37,778 nucleotides of DNA from JAICIG01 sp035532215 (lineage in GTDB: Bacteria; Planctomycetota; Planctomycetia; Pirellulales; JAICIG01): NCBI GenBank assembly GCA_035532215.1, contig DATKRK010000250.1, positions 1 to 37,778 on the forward strand. The letters run 5' to 3'. The stretch's first letter is position 1. Each line of letters begins with the position of its first letter. Both the position numbers and the translations under genes were made by a program. A model generated the notes under the pieces. It worked only from the letters and a program-made list of their open reading frames with translations. It was not told the DNA's origin and did no database searches. Below are positions 1 to 7,705 of the stretch, one piece after another.

Positions 1-1
1 A

Positions 2-334
2 CTGTCGAAAACGCACTATGCCGAACACGTCGCCAAGCCGTTCTACCCGGCCTTGGAGAGCTTTATCACCGGCGGGCCGGTGGTGGCGGCGATCATCGAA
101 GGGCTGGAAGCGATTCGCGTGGTCCGCGAGATGCTCGGCGCGACCAGCGGACTGAAGGCGGCGGCCGGCACGATCCGCGGCGATTACAGCGCCAGCCGGC
201 AAATGAATCTGGTCCACGCCTCCGACGGTCCGGAAGCCGCCAAGCGCGAAATCGAGCTGTATTTCAAGCCCGCGGAAATCTGCGCCTACGAGCCGACGCT
301 GACGCCCTGGATCAAGGCGTCGGACGAGAGCTGA
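2..334 (+). CDS. ndk: Nucleoside diphosphate kinase, 3' part (5' end outside window)
   Basis: Transfers the gamma-phosphate of ATP to nucleoside diphosphates through a phospho-histidine, balancing NTP and dNTP pools in the cytoplasm. The frame is open from base 2 with no start inside the window, so the N-terminal part lies upstream. The visible 110 residues match the C-terminal two thirds of the family: a HYAEH segment, the ITGGPVVAAIIEG strand-helix region (family ITSGPVV), an IRGDY segment (family RGDF/Y), and the active-site histidine in NLVHASDGPEAA (family N-x-V/I-H-G/A-S-D). The family is normally about 140-150 residues, so roughly 30-40 residues are missing. Its last 23 bases overlap the end of the convergent gene on the other strand, so no terminator fits between them. 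Family assignment is confident. Confidence 0.93.
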   Translation: MSKTHYAEHVAKPFYPALESFITGGPVVAAIIEGLEAIRVVREMLGATSGLKAAAGTIRGDYSASRQMNLVHASDGPEAAKREIELYFKPAEICAYEPTLTPWIKASDES

Positions 335-2663
335 GCCTGTCGAGGGCCTCGGTCAGCAGTCGCCGGACTTCGGCATGCCCGCGGCCGCAGAAGAACTCAA
401 GCCGTGCGCACAACGCGCGAACCGCCTGCTCGTCCCCGGCCGCCGATAATTCGGCCAACTCGGGGCCGACAAGCGCCGCGGGCAGTGCGTCGAAGGCTAC
501 GGGCATGCACAACGGCGAAGTCAAAAGCGCCCTTCGCACGCGCGAAAACGGTTTGGTTTTCCCTTCCCGGGCGAACGCGTGCGCAAGACGCTCGTAAGCG
601 GCGAGAAATGCCTGCTGTCGGGCGGCGTCGCTCGCGTCGAACAGCAGCGCCGCCTCATCCAACAGGGCCAGCCGCTCGGCCGCGGCGAGGCGCTCGTCTT
701 CCAGCGTCTGTTTCAAGAGGTCCAGCAACACCGGCGAAGTCAGCTCTGGGCGAGAGCCCGCGGCCAACAACTCCACCGCACAGGCCAGGCGCCAGTGGTC
801 CGCTGCGATGCCGGCCGGACGGCTGCGGCGAATGGATTCTGGCCAGGTTGCGGCGGTCAGCGCATCGCTCATTCCCGAAACCTGCGCTCTCAGAGCAGGC
901 GCCGCCAGGCTGGCCAAAGTCGTCAACTCGCGGGCTTCGAAGCGGCGAATTCGCAAGCAGCGCGTGCCGCCGCCGGGCAGGGCGTACAATCCAACGGTGG
1001 AGTAACCGGCGCCGAGCCCGCCGAGCGGCTCGAGGGCCGGCGACCAATGCCGGCCGTCGCCGCTGGTCCAACATCGCAAACGTCCGCTGCCAAGCGACAG
1101 GCGCAGCCACGGTCGCACATCCGCAAAAGGGGCGGGCCCCCGGCTGTGATCGATGCTGCTACGATCGACGTCGGTTTGCGTGCGCGGATCGCCCGGCGCC
1201 GCAAAACCGAAACAAGTTTGCCCGCTGGCGTCGTCGCGGAAGAAGCCGAGCTGATACAACGGCCGTCCGGCGTCGTCGCCCAGATAGACGCCCGTTCCAG
1301 GCAGCGGGTCTTCCAACTGGAAGATCAACTCGTGCAAGCCTGGATCGGCGATGCGCGTGGCGACCCAGGACAACTCCGCCGTGTCTTCGGCCAGCAACTC
1401 GCAGCGGCCTTCGGCGAGCGTGTTCCACTCGGCGCCGGGCGGCAAATGGCTCGTCCACGTCAACTTCGCCGGCGCGGCCGCTTCTGCTGCTTCCGCAGGC
1501 GCCGTGTAAAGCGGCAGCGTTTCGCAGGGGACGAACGCCAGACCATGCAACTCGGCCGGCCCTTCGAGGAAGATCGTTTCCGGCCGCGTCGGGCAGGGCA
1601 CGACGGCCAGCGGCACGTCGCCGCGACTGAGCACGAATTCGCCCGCCTGCCAGCGCAAATCAACCGTTCCCGCTCCGGCGCGGCGATACCGATCACTGTC
1701 GGTCGCCCACAAGGCTAGGCTCTGCGGGCGGGCGTCGTCGGCCCGGCGCGTCGCCCGATAAATGGCCCAGGCCGGTTGCGGCAGTTCGTGGCGCTCGAGC
1801 GTAAGCCCTTGGGCGCCGTTCCAGAGGTGCAGGCGGAATCGCGGGGCCTTGCCGAGCCGCAATCGCAACGCGGCGGCTTCGGGCCACGCCTCGCGCAATT
1901 GCGAAAGTGCGGCGAGTTTAAGCAAAGGGCCTTGAGAATCGCTCTCTACCAGTCGCTCGTGAGCGCCTTCGATTGCTTCAAGCCGCCGCTCGAGCGGCTC
2001 GAAACCGGGCCACTCGAGTTCTTGGAAAAACGCCGTTTCGACTTGGTCTGAGTCAGGGGGTGATTGGACGTCGGGAAACTGCTGCGGAGGCATCTCCGGC
2101 TCTTGCATCACCGCGCGGTCGGCGACACGGTCGGCCGCCAGCAAGGCGAAAGAGTCCGAGGGGCTGGTGATCTCTGGCAGTTCAGTCGGTTTCAATGTCG
2201 GTGTCGCATCGGCGACAACGGCTCTGGCAACAGGGTCTTGTTGGTCCTGCGGAGCTGCCAACTCGGGTTCGGCCGCCGGACGAACCACGGCATCGTCTTC
2301 GTTGGCCGCCGCGACTCGCCGGGCGGGCGGCGCATTCGGCGCTGCGGCCCACGGCCTTTGCAAGAGTACGCCGACCGTCGTCACGGCGATCACCAGCGCC
2401 GTGACCGATCCCCAACCGAACAACCGGCCGACGCCGGCCGTCCCCGCCGGACTTGCGGCGGCGTGAGCGAAGATCGCGTCAATCGACACCCGCGGAGTTC
2501 CCAACGCCGCATTGAGCGCTTGCTCCAACCGCAATTGCCCGGCCAGGGCCTCGCGCAGCTCGGGCGAATGGGGCAGCCTGCGGCGCAGCAGGGCGATTTG
2601 CTCGAACGAAAATTCGTCCGCCGGCGTTTCTTCGAGCAGGACGATCAATTGGCCGTCAGTCAT
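312..2663 (-). CDS. Large single-pass membrane protein encoded with an ECF sigma factor (putative anti-sigma or sensor partner)
   Basis: 783 residues, family not recognised by name. Seen: an N-terminal cytoplasmic-looking segment (about 1-80), one membrane helix (about 84-101), a Pro/Ala/Glu-rich linker (105-210), and a mainly beta region with a concanavalin/LamG-like look at about 400-590 (TSGDGRHW near its end), followed by an alpha-helical C-terminus. The start codon lies inside the 3' end of the upstream ECF sigma gene (8-base overlap), which implies translational coupling. Cytoplasmic head, one helix and a large outer domain is the layout of membrane anti-sigma factors, but no zinc-binding HxxxCxxC motif of the ZAS type was seen, so the regulatory role is inferred from position. 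The end overlaps ndk by 23 bases on the opposite strand. Confidence 0.8.
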   Translation of the reverse strand: MTDGQLIVLLEETPADEFSFEQIALLRRRLPHSPELREALAGQLRLEQALNAALGTPRVSIDAIFAHAAASPAGTAGVGRLFGWGSVTALVIAVTTVGVLLQRPWAAAPNAPPARRVAAANEDDAVVRPAAEPELAAPQDQQDPVARAVVADATPTLKPTELPEITSPSDSFALLAADRVADRAVMQEPEMPPQQFPDVQSPPDSDQVETAFFQELEWPGFEPLERRLEAIEGAHERLVESDSQGPLLKLAALSQLREAWPEAAALRLRLGKAPRFRLHLWNGAQGLTLERHELPQPAWAIYRATRRADDARPQSLALWATDSDRYRRAGAGTVDLRWQAGEFVLSRGDVPLAVVPCPTRPETIFLEGPAELHGLAFVPCETLPLYTAPAEAAEAAAPAKLTWTSHLPPGAEWNTLAEGRCELLAEDTAELSWVATRIADPGLHELIFQLEDPLPGTGVYLGDDAGRPLYQLGFFRDDASGQTCFGFAAPGDPRTQTDVDRSSIDHSRGPAPFADVRPWLRLSLGSGRLRCWTSGDGRHWSPALEPLGGLGAGYSTVGLYALPGGGTRCLRIRRFEARELTTLASLAAPALRAQVSGMSDALTAATWPESIRRSRPAGIAADHWRLACAVELLAAGSRPELTSPVLLDLLKQTLEDERLAAAERLALLDEAALLFDASDAARQQAFLAAYERLAHAFAREGKTKPFSRVRRALLTSPLCMPVAFDALPAALVGPELAELSAAGDEQAVRALCARLEFFCGRGHAEVRRLLTEALDRLSSRPTP

Positions 2664-3210
2664 GGCCGGCCCTCCCGCCGCGGCGTTCCAGGCAGAATTT
2701 CAGGGCCTGCCGGGCGCGAAACATCAGCAACTTCGCGGCGCCTTCGCTGCGCGCCAGGCGGACTCCGATTTCCGCCAGCCGCAGCTTGGCCACGTAACGC
2801 AGCTTGATCGCTTCGCGGGCGCTGGCGCCGAGCGAATCGAGGCACCCAGAGAGGCGCGAGATCATGTCATCCTGCACCTCGCAAGCGGTGCGGCTCTGCT
2901 CTTCGACCTCCAGGCACAATTCGGTCCAGGCGACTTCCTTGCGGCGTTTCGATTTGCGAGCGTGCTCGCGGAGCAAATTGCGAGCGATGCCAATCAGCCA
3001 GGGGCCGATCAGGCTCGACGAGTCGAACCGGGCCCGCGCTGCATAGCAGCGCAAGAAGACCTCTTGCGTCAGGTCTTCGGCGTCCGAAGGCTGCCCAAGC
3101 CTGGCTCGCAAATATCCATAGACGGCGCCTTGATGGCGTTCGACGATCGAAGCGAAGGCGGCGCGGTCGCCTTGTTTCGCCGCCTCAATCAGCGCGGTCT
3201 CGTCGTGCAT
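2656..3210 (-). CDS. ECF-type RNA polymerase sigma factor
   Basis: 184 residues, the normal size for extracytoplasmic-function sigma factors. It directs RNA polymerase to its own promoter set. Region 2 is clear: GDRAAFASIVERHQGAVYGY near the N-terminus, then the DAEDLTQEVFLRCY signature and a GPWLIGIARNLLREHARK stretch. Region 4 follows with SAREAIKLRYVAKLRLAEIG and a helix-turn-helix ending in RARQALK. The start at 3210 gives the standard MHDETALIEAAKQGD opening; an in-frame start 120 bases further upstream would add unrelated low-complexity residues and was rejected. The gene overlaps the following large membrane protein gene by 8 bases, so the two probably form a sigma/partner pair. The regulon is unknown. 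Confidence 0.92.
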   Translation of the reverse strand: MHDETALIEAAKQGDRAAFASIVERHQGAVYGYLRARLGQPSDAEDLTQEVFLRCYAARARFDSSSLIGPWLIGIARNLLREHARKSKRRKEVAWTELCLEVEEQSRTACEVQDDMISRLSGCLDSLGASAREAIKLRYVAKLRLAEIGVRLARSEGAAKLLMFRARQALKFCLERRGGRAGHD

Positions 3211-3257
3211 GGCAGATGACTCTGTTCCTGGACATCTCGCCTCAACTTCCAGCGCCC

Positions 3258-4259
3258 CTATCGTAACCGGGCCGCGCGGCCGCTGCCATCCTGCTCCTCT
3301 TGTCGCGAAGCCGCTTGCCGACGCTCCCACTCGGGAAGTCTCGCGGCGTAATCGCGGGCTTGAGCCACGAAGTCGACGCCCGTCAGGCTCTTCCAGGCTT
3401 CGGTCAGCCGGCGGAAGACCGGCCCCGGGCCGCCGTCTCCGATGGTTTGCCCTTCGAACGTGGTCGCATGGACCAGGGCATAAGTCGTGGCGGTGCAGAA
3501 AATCTCGTCGGCCATCAGTGCGTCATAACGCCCCAGGTTCGTCTCGCGAACCGGGATGCCCAGCTCTCTCGCCAGTTCGATGGTTGTCGCCCGACTGGCG
3601 CCGAGCAAGATATTGCGAGCCTCGGGCGTGAGCAACTCTCCAGCTTTCACGAGAAAGATGTTCCAACCGGGCCCTTCGGCCAAAAAACCTTCTGGATCGA
3701 GCAACACGGGCCAGCGCCCGGCGCCCATCCGCCCGGCTTGCAGCAGCGCCATCTGGTAGTGCAGCCGGCTGCGCGTCTTGGCCTTCGGATCGATAAGGTG
3801 CGCCGGCAAGGTCTGCTGCGCGGGGATGACCAGGTGAACGCCCGACTCGTAGTTCGCCGCGAAGGCCCCCATGTGCGCGACGAGCGGCCAGCAGTTGATC
3901 GAAACGGTCGGCCGCAACGGCTCGGCAAACGCCGTGCGATACAGAGCCAGCGGCCCGCGCGAAACATCGTGCATGATCTGCCAGTCCATGTCGGGCGATT
4001 CGGTCGGCAGGTTTTTCTCGAGCGTCTCCAGCGTGATGCGTTCCATTTCGGCCCGCGACAGGCCGCAGTCGATCTCCAACAATCGCAGCGAGCGGTACAG
4101 CCGCTCGAGATGTTCGCCGAGCTTGAACGGCCGCTGGTTGTAGGTCCGCGTCATTTCAAAGGCCATATCCCCGTACATCAGCGCGGAATCGAAGATCGAA
4201 ACTCGCGCCTCGGCCTCGGGCACGAACCGGCCGTTGAAGTAGACGATGCGGTTGGACAT
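3258..4259 (-). CDS. Class IV PLP-dependent aminotransferase (branched-chain or D-amino-acid aminotransferase-like)
   Basis: 333 residues. Fold-type IV enzymes transfer amino groups between amino acids and 2-oxo acids using pyridoxal phosphate. Seen: an N-terminal strand YFNGRFVPEAEARVS, the SALMYGDMAFE segment typical of the family, LYRSLRLL, a probable Schiff-base lysine at about 161 in DPKAKTRSRLHYQ (aligned by eye with AKxGGNY of IlvE), and the EGPGWNIFLVK motif (family EGxxxNxF). The start at 4259 is preceded by AGGAG (4270-4274) about ten bases away; an earlier in-frame ATG at 4301 is rejected. A charged, low-complexity tail extends the C-terminus. It could be a branched-chain aminotransferase (IlvE), a D-alanine aminotransferase or 4-amino-4-deoxychorismate lyase; the substrate cannot be fixed from sequence. 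Confidence 0.88.
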   Translation of the reverse strand: MSNRIVYFNGRFVPEAEARVSIFDSALMYGDMAFEMTRTYNQRPFKLGEHLERLYRSLRLLEIDCGLSRAEMERITLETLEKNLPTESPDMDWQIMHDVSRGPLALYRTAFAEPLRPTVSINCWPLVAHMGAFAANYESGVHLVIPAQQTLPAHLIDPKAKTRSRLHYQMALLQAGRMGAGRWPVLLDPEGFLAEGPGWNIFLVKAGELLTPEARNILLGASRATTIELARELGIPVRETNLGRYDALMADEIFCTATTYALVHATTFEGQTIGDGGPGPVFRRLTEAWKSLTGVDFVAQARDYAARLPEWERRQAASRQEEQDGSGRAARLR

Positions 4260-4319
4260 GGTTGGTTCGCTCCTGTCGAATCGCCTTGCGACGCCGCGCA
4301 CGCAATGGCTCGTTGCATC

Positions 4320-7300
4320 TCATTCGTTGGTTAAAGAAACCATCCGTACCTTGCCGGCGAAACGCTGCCCTTGGGCGCTTTCGCCGCAAATCCAGATGGG
4401 CATGGCGCGGTCGATGAACGGGGCGAACGGCACGCTTCCGGCGGCCGTTTGCACGCCGCCAAGGTCCAGAGTCAGCGAGCGATCGCTCCCGCGGAACGAC
4501 AGCCGCAGTCGCTGCCATTGGGCGAGCCGTGAAGCGTCGAGCCGGCAGTCGATGGAAAAGGTTTTCAACGAATCGCGGCTGTCGTCGACTCGCGCGACAA
4601 GCTTGTCGCCGTCGAGAGAGACCACGATCGGGTCGCAGCCCGCCCGGCCGTCGCCGATCATGAACAAGACCGCGTGCGAGCCCGCCTTGGCGCCGGCGAA
4701 TTCGAACGTTAGCGACCACGAACGGTCGATCGCAAACTCGCCCGGCACGTTGAACCACTCGACTCTTTGTCCGCCGTCGATTTCCGCTTCCTGCACGAAG
4801 GCCGCCCGCGCCTGTTCCAGCCAGCGCCGCGGGCGATCGGCGATCGACGACTCGCGGGCGAGCGCGTCGATCTTGTTCTTCAACTCGCCCCCTTGCGGCT
4901 CCTTGACGCCGGCAGCGGCCCTATGGAACCATTCGATGCCGCGCACCTGGTAGCTGGTGCGGGCCTCGCCCGTCAGGGGCTCTGCCAGGGCCAGCCAGCG
5001 TTCGGCGAGGGCGCGTTTGGCAGCCGCATCGCGCGCGTTGAGCAGTTCGTCTTGGGCCAGATGTTGCAAGGCGGCATCGCTGCCCAGCCCCAGATGCGCC
5101 ATGCCGATCGGCCAATTCCGCTTCCAGACACATTCGAACTCGCCCACGACGCGGTGCGCCTCGGCGTCGTCTGGCGCCTGCTGCAAGCGCTCGCGCGCCG
5201 CGGCGCCTTTTTCGTATTCGCGGTGCAGCTCAGCCAAATCCCTCACGCGGTCACGGACCTGATCGATCCGGCGGCGGTCTTTCGACGCGCGCGCCATAAT
5301 CGCTGCCAACCTCCCCGCCTCATCGGCCGTCTCGTAGTCGTTGGCCAGAACCGCTTCGGCGATCAGCCGCAGCGCGTCGTCGGCCAGAGGCCCCTTGAGG
5401 CCGGGCGCTTTGACGGCGCCGTTGGCCTGGGCCAAGGCCTGCCGCTTCAGCGCAAGCGGCGAAACGTCGAATTCGCGGCAAGCCGCCAAGATCGCTGCGA
5501 CCGCTTCGGAATAATCGCCGGCCGCCGCCGCCTGGCCGATCGCTTCCTGGAACATCGCATAGCGGATCGCCGGCTCGGTCGGCTCGGCGGCTTTTTCGAG
5601 CAGCGAGCGGGCCAGTGCGATTTTGCCCGAGGGATTCTTCGCCGCGGTTCGGCGGTCGCGGAATAGTTGGCGGACTTGTTTTTCCGCGTCTCGAAGCGCC
5701 TTGTCATCGGGAACGCTCAACCTCTCGACGCCAGCCGCGAAATCGTACAAGCGGCGGTCGGCAACCTCCAGCGGCGTCAGCGTGCATTTGCTGAATAGAT
5801 AAACCGTCCCCGCGGCGCCGAGATAGAGCCGATCGTTGCGAGTGTTGCCGAATCCCCCGCCAAACGACAGCCGCCGGGCGTCGCCGCTGAAATCGAAAAC
5901 TTCCTTGCCGTTGCAGCGGACGGTGACCCCGTACTTGTCGACCAGACACTGAATGGAATTGTCGAAATCGTCGCGGAGCACGGAGGCGGCGCGGCGCGTT
6001 TCGTTGCGCTCGTTGTTGGCTTCCAAATCGTCGAGCAGGTGCAAGCCGCTGATGCCGCCCCACCAGCCATCGAGAACGGCTTCTGTCAGGCGGCCGTCAA
6101 TCACCAACCCAAATCCGAGCGAATCGGGTCCCGACAATCGCTGCACCTCGGCAGCGAGCAAATAGGCGGGCGGGACCTCGTGGGGAACCATCAACCAACC
6201 ACCGCGGTTCGGCGAAACGAGATTCGTCCCTTCGCGCCGCCACTCGCCGTGGACGGCGTCGCGCTTGGCGTCGATGAGCTGGAGCAGATCGACCGGGCCA
6301 GCGAGCTTGGGCTGCGGAATTTCCGGCGCCGTGGCTTCCAGACGCGTGATGCGATACTTGGCGCCCCAGACCACCAGCGACAAGCCGGGCGGATCGGGAA
6401 TGGAAAAGCTCGTGGCAAGCCGCTGCGAATCGCCGTGCCAATCGATCAGCTTCTCGCCGTTGACCGTCACTTGCACGTGGTCGGGACGGACGCGGTACTC
6501 GATTCGGTTGGGCAAGCCGTCGTGCAGCACGCCGCCGCGGTGCGTGGTCTCATTGTCATTGCACGACCGGCTATCGATCATGTCGAGGCCGGTGATCGTG
6601 CCTTCGTACGCGTCGACCGCCGCCAAGACGTGCGAGCCGCCGACGAGCAACCCCAGACCGAGCGTCCCTTGGCCTTCCAGCCGCACCGCTTCGAGCGCAA
6701 CGTCGTACTCCGCCGGCGTCTCGAACGCGATGCGCAATCGCGCGCCTGCGTCGGCCGGCGTCAACAGGGCGCCGTTTTCCATTCGCCACTCGCCGGATAC
6801 GGCATCGCGTGCGGGATCGATCCGCCCGAGCAAGTCGATCACGCCGGGCGCTGCTGCGCTCGAAGGCGTCGTGTCGGAGGCTGGCGCCGGGCGATCCGGC
6901 ATTGCGGGCTCGGGCGAACCCGGCGCGGGCGGCGAAGCGGGATCTTCCGCTGCGGGGGTCGGCTCTTCGCCGGCGGGTTCGGGAGTCTCAATCGCGGGCG
7001 GCGGAACGGCGACCAAGGGCTTGGGAGCAGCAACCGCGGGCTTCGCCGCACGCGTTGGCGTCGCAACGTTCTCGGGTTTCGCCGCAACTTGGCCCCACTG
7101 CTTGGCCGCCGGCCCCAGCGCGAAGAAATAAACCGCTGCGCCGCCGACCAGCACGGCTGCGACGATCGCGCCTAGCACAGCCGTCCGCGGGCCCGACGAT
7201 TTCGAGCGGTTGCCGACGCGCGAAGGCGTCGTAGCCACGAAGGGCGGCGGAGCGGCCTGGACTCGGTCGAGCGGGTTGTGAGGCGCTGGCGGTGTAGCGA

Positions 7301-7622
7301 CAGGAATTGGCGGGGACGGGACGGGCGCCACGGGCGGCGGGGCGAGTCGAGCCCTGAGCGCCGCGTCGTATTTGGCCTTTTCCGCCTGGCTGAGCAGGCA
7401 CAGCTTGGCCGCGGACAATTGGTTAAGCAGCTTTTGGGAAGCCGCCGAATGGCTGCCCGTCTTGTGCGTTTGCACATGGGTCATTTGCCGATCGGCGGCT
7501 TGCTCGATCACGTCCGGATCGGCTTCGAATAACCCGATGCCGAGCAGGCGGTAGTGGTTCGGGGGCTGTTCGGCCGGCGGAATGCCCAGCCACTTGTGAT
7601 ACGGATCGAAAGAATCTGTCAT
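4320..7622 (-). CDS. J-domain-like membrane protein with duplicated beta-domain and LamG-like C-terminus
   Basis: 1100 residues. Residues 1-90 carry the planctomycete-typical signature YHKWLGIPPAEQPPNHYRLL, with ADRQMTHV and a late AEKAKYDAAL segment. The length and the final KAKYDA resemble a DnaJ J domain, but the catalytic HPD tripeptide is absent. One membrane helix follows (about 147-169), then a Pro/Ala-rich linker to about 260. Two similar units start at about 263 (LLGRIDPARDAVSGEW) and 447 (LLQLIDAKRDAVHGEW), an internal duplication of a beta domain. A mostly helical region follows, and a LamG/concanavalin-like domain ends the protein (about 955-1100). The start at 7622 has GAGGG just upstream; the earlier ATG at 7736 would overlap the preceding gene. 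It probably acts at the membrane with a large outer portion; molecular function unknown. Confidence 0.82.
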   Translation of the reverse strand: MTDSFDPYHKWLGIPPAEQPPNHYRLLGIGLFEADPDVIEQAADRQMTHVQTHKTGSHSAASQKLLNQLSAAKLCLLSQAEKAKYDAALRARLAPPPVAPVPSPPIPVATPPAPHNPLDRVQAAPPPFVATTPSRVGNRSKSSGPRTAVLGAIVAAVLVGGAAVYFFALGPAAKQWGQVAAKPENVATPTRAAKPAVAAPKPLVAVPPPAIETPEPAGEEPTPAAEDPASPPAPGSPEPAMPDRPAPASDTTPSSAAAPGVIDLLGRIDPARDAVSGEWRMENGALLTPADAGARLRIAFETPAEYDVALEAVRLEGQGTLGLGLLVGGSHVLAAVDAYEGTITGLDMIDSRSCNDNETTHRGGVLHDGLPNRIEYRVRPDHVQVTVNGEKLIDWHGDSQRLATSFSIPDPPGLSLVVWGAKYRITRLEATAPEIPQPKLAGPVDLLQLIDAKRDAVHGEWRREGTNLVSPNRGGWLMVPHEVPPAYLLAAEVQRLSGPDSLGFGLVIDGRLTEAVLDGWWGGISGLHLLDDLEANNERNETRRAASVLRDDFDNSIQCLVDKYGVTVRCNGKEVFDFSGDARRLSFGGGFGNTRNDRLYLGAAGTVYLFSKCTLTPLEVADRRLYDFAAGVERLSVPDDKALRDAEKQVRQLFRDRRTAAKNPSGKIALARSLLEKAAEPTEPAIRYAMFQEAIGQAAAAGDYSEAVAAILAACREFDVSPLALKRQALAQANGAVKAPGLKGPLADDALRLIAEAVLANDYETADEAGRLAAIMARASKDRRRIDQVRDRVRDLAELHREYEKGAAARERLQQAPDDAEAHRVVGEFECVWKRNWPIGMAHLGLGSDAALQHLAQDELLNARDAAAKRALAERWLALAEPLTGEARTSYQVRGIEWFHRAAAGVKEPQGGELKNKIDALARESSIADRPRRWLEQARAAFVQEAEIDGGQRVEWFNVPGEFAIDRSWSLTFEFAGAKAGSHAVLFMIGDGRAGCDPIVVSLDGDKLVARVDDSRDSLKTFSIDCRLDASRLAQWQRLRLSFRGSDRSLTLDLGGVQTAAGSVPFAPFIDRAMPIWICGESAQGQRFAGKVRMVSLTNE

Positions 7623-7705
7623 CTTGCCCTCATCTCGGTGGAAACCATGACTGAAGAAACGCGGTTCCGCCTTTTCACTCGTCACCATACCATAGAAGGT
7701 CGCGT

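Noticed and set aside
404..1718. Long plus-strand ORFs of 379 and 408 residues opposite the large membrane protein gene
   Set aside because: Arg/Gly-rich shadow translations caused by the high GC content; no domains, and the opposite frame has clear structure.
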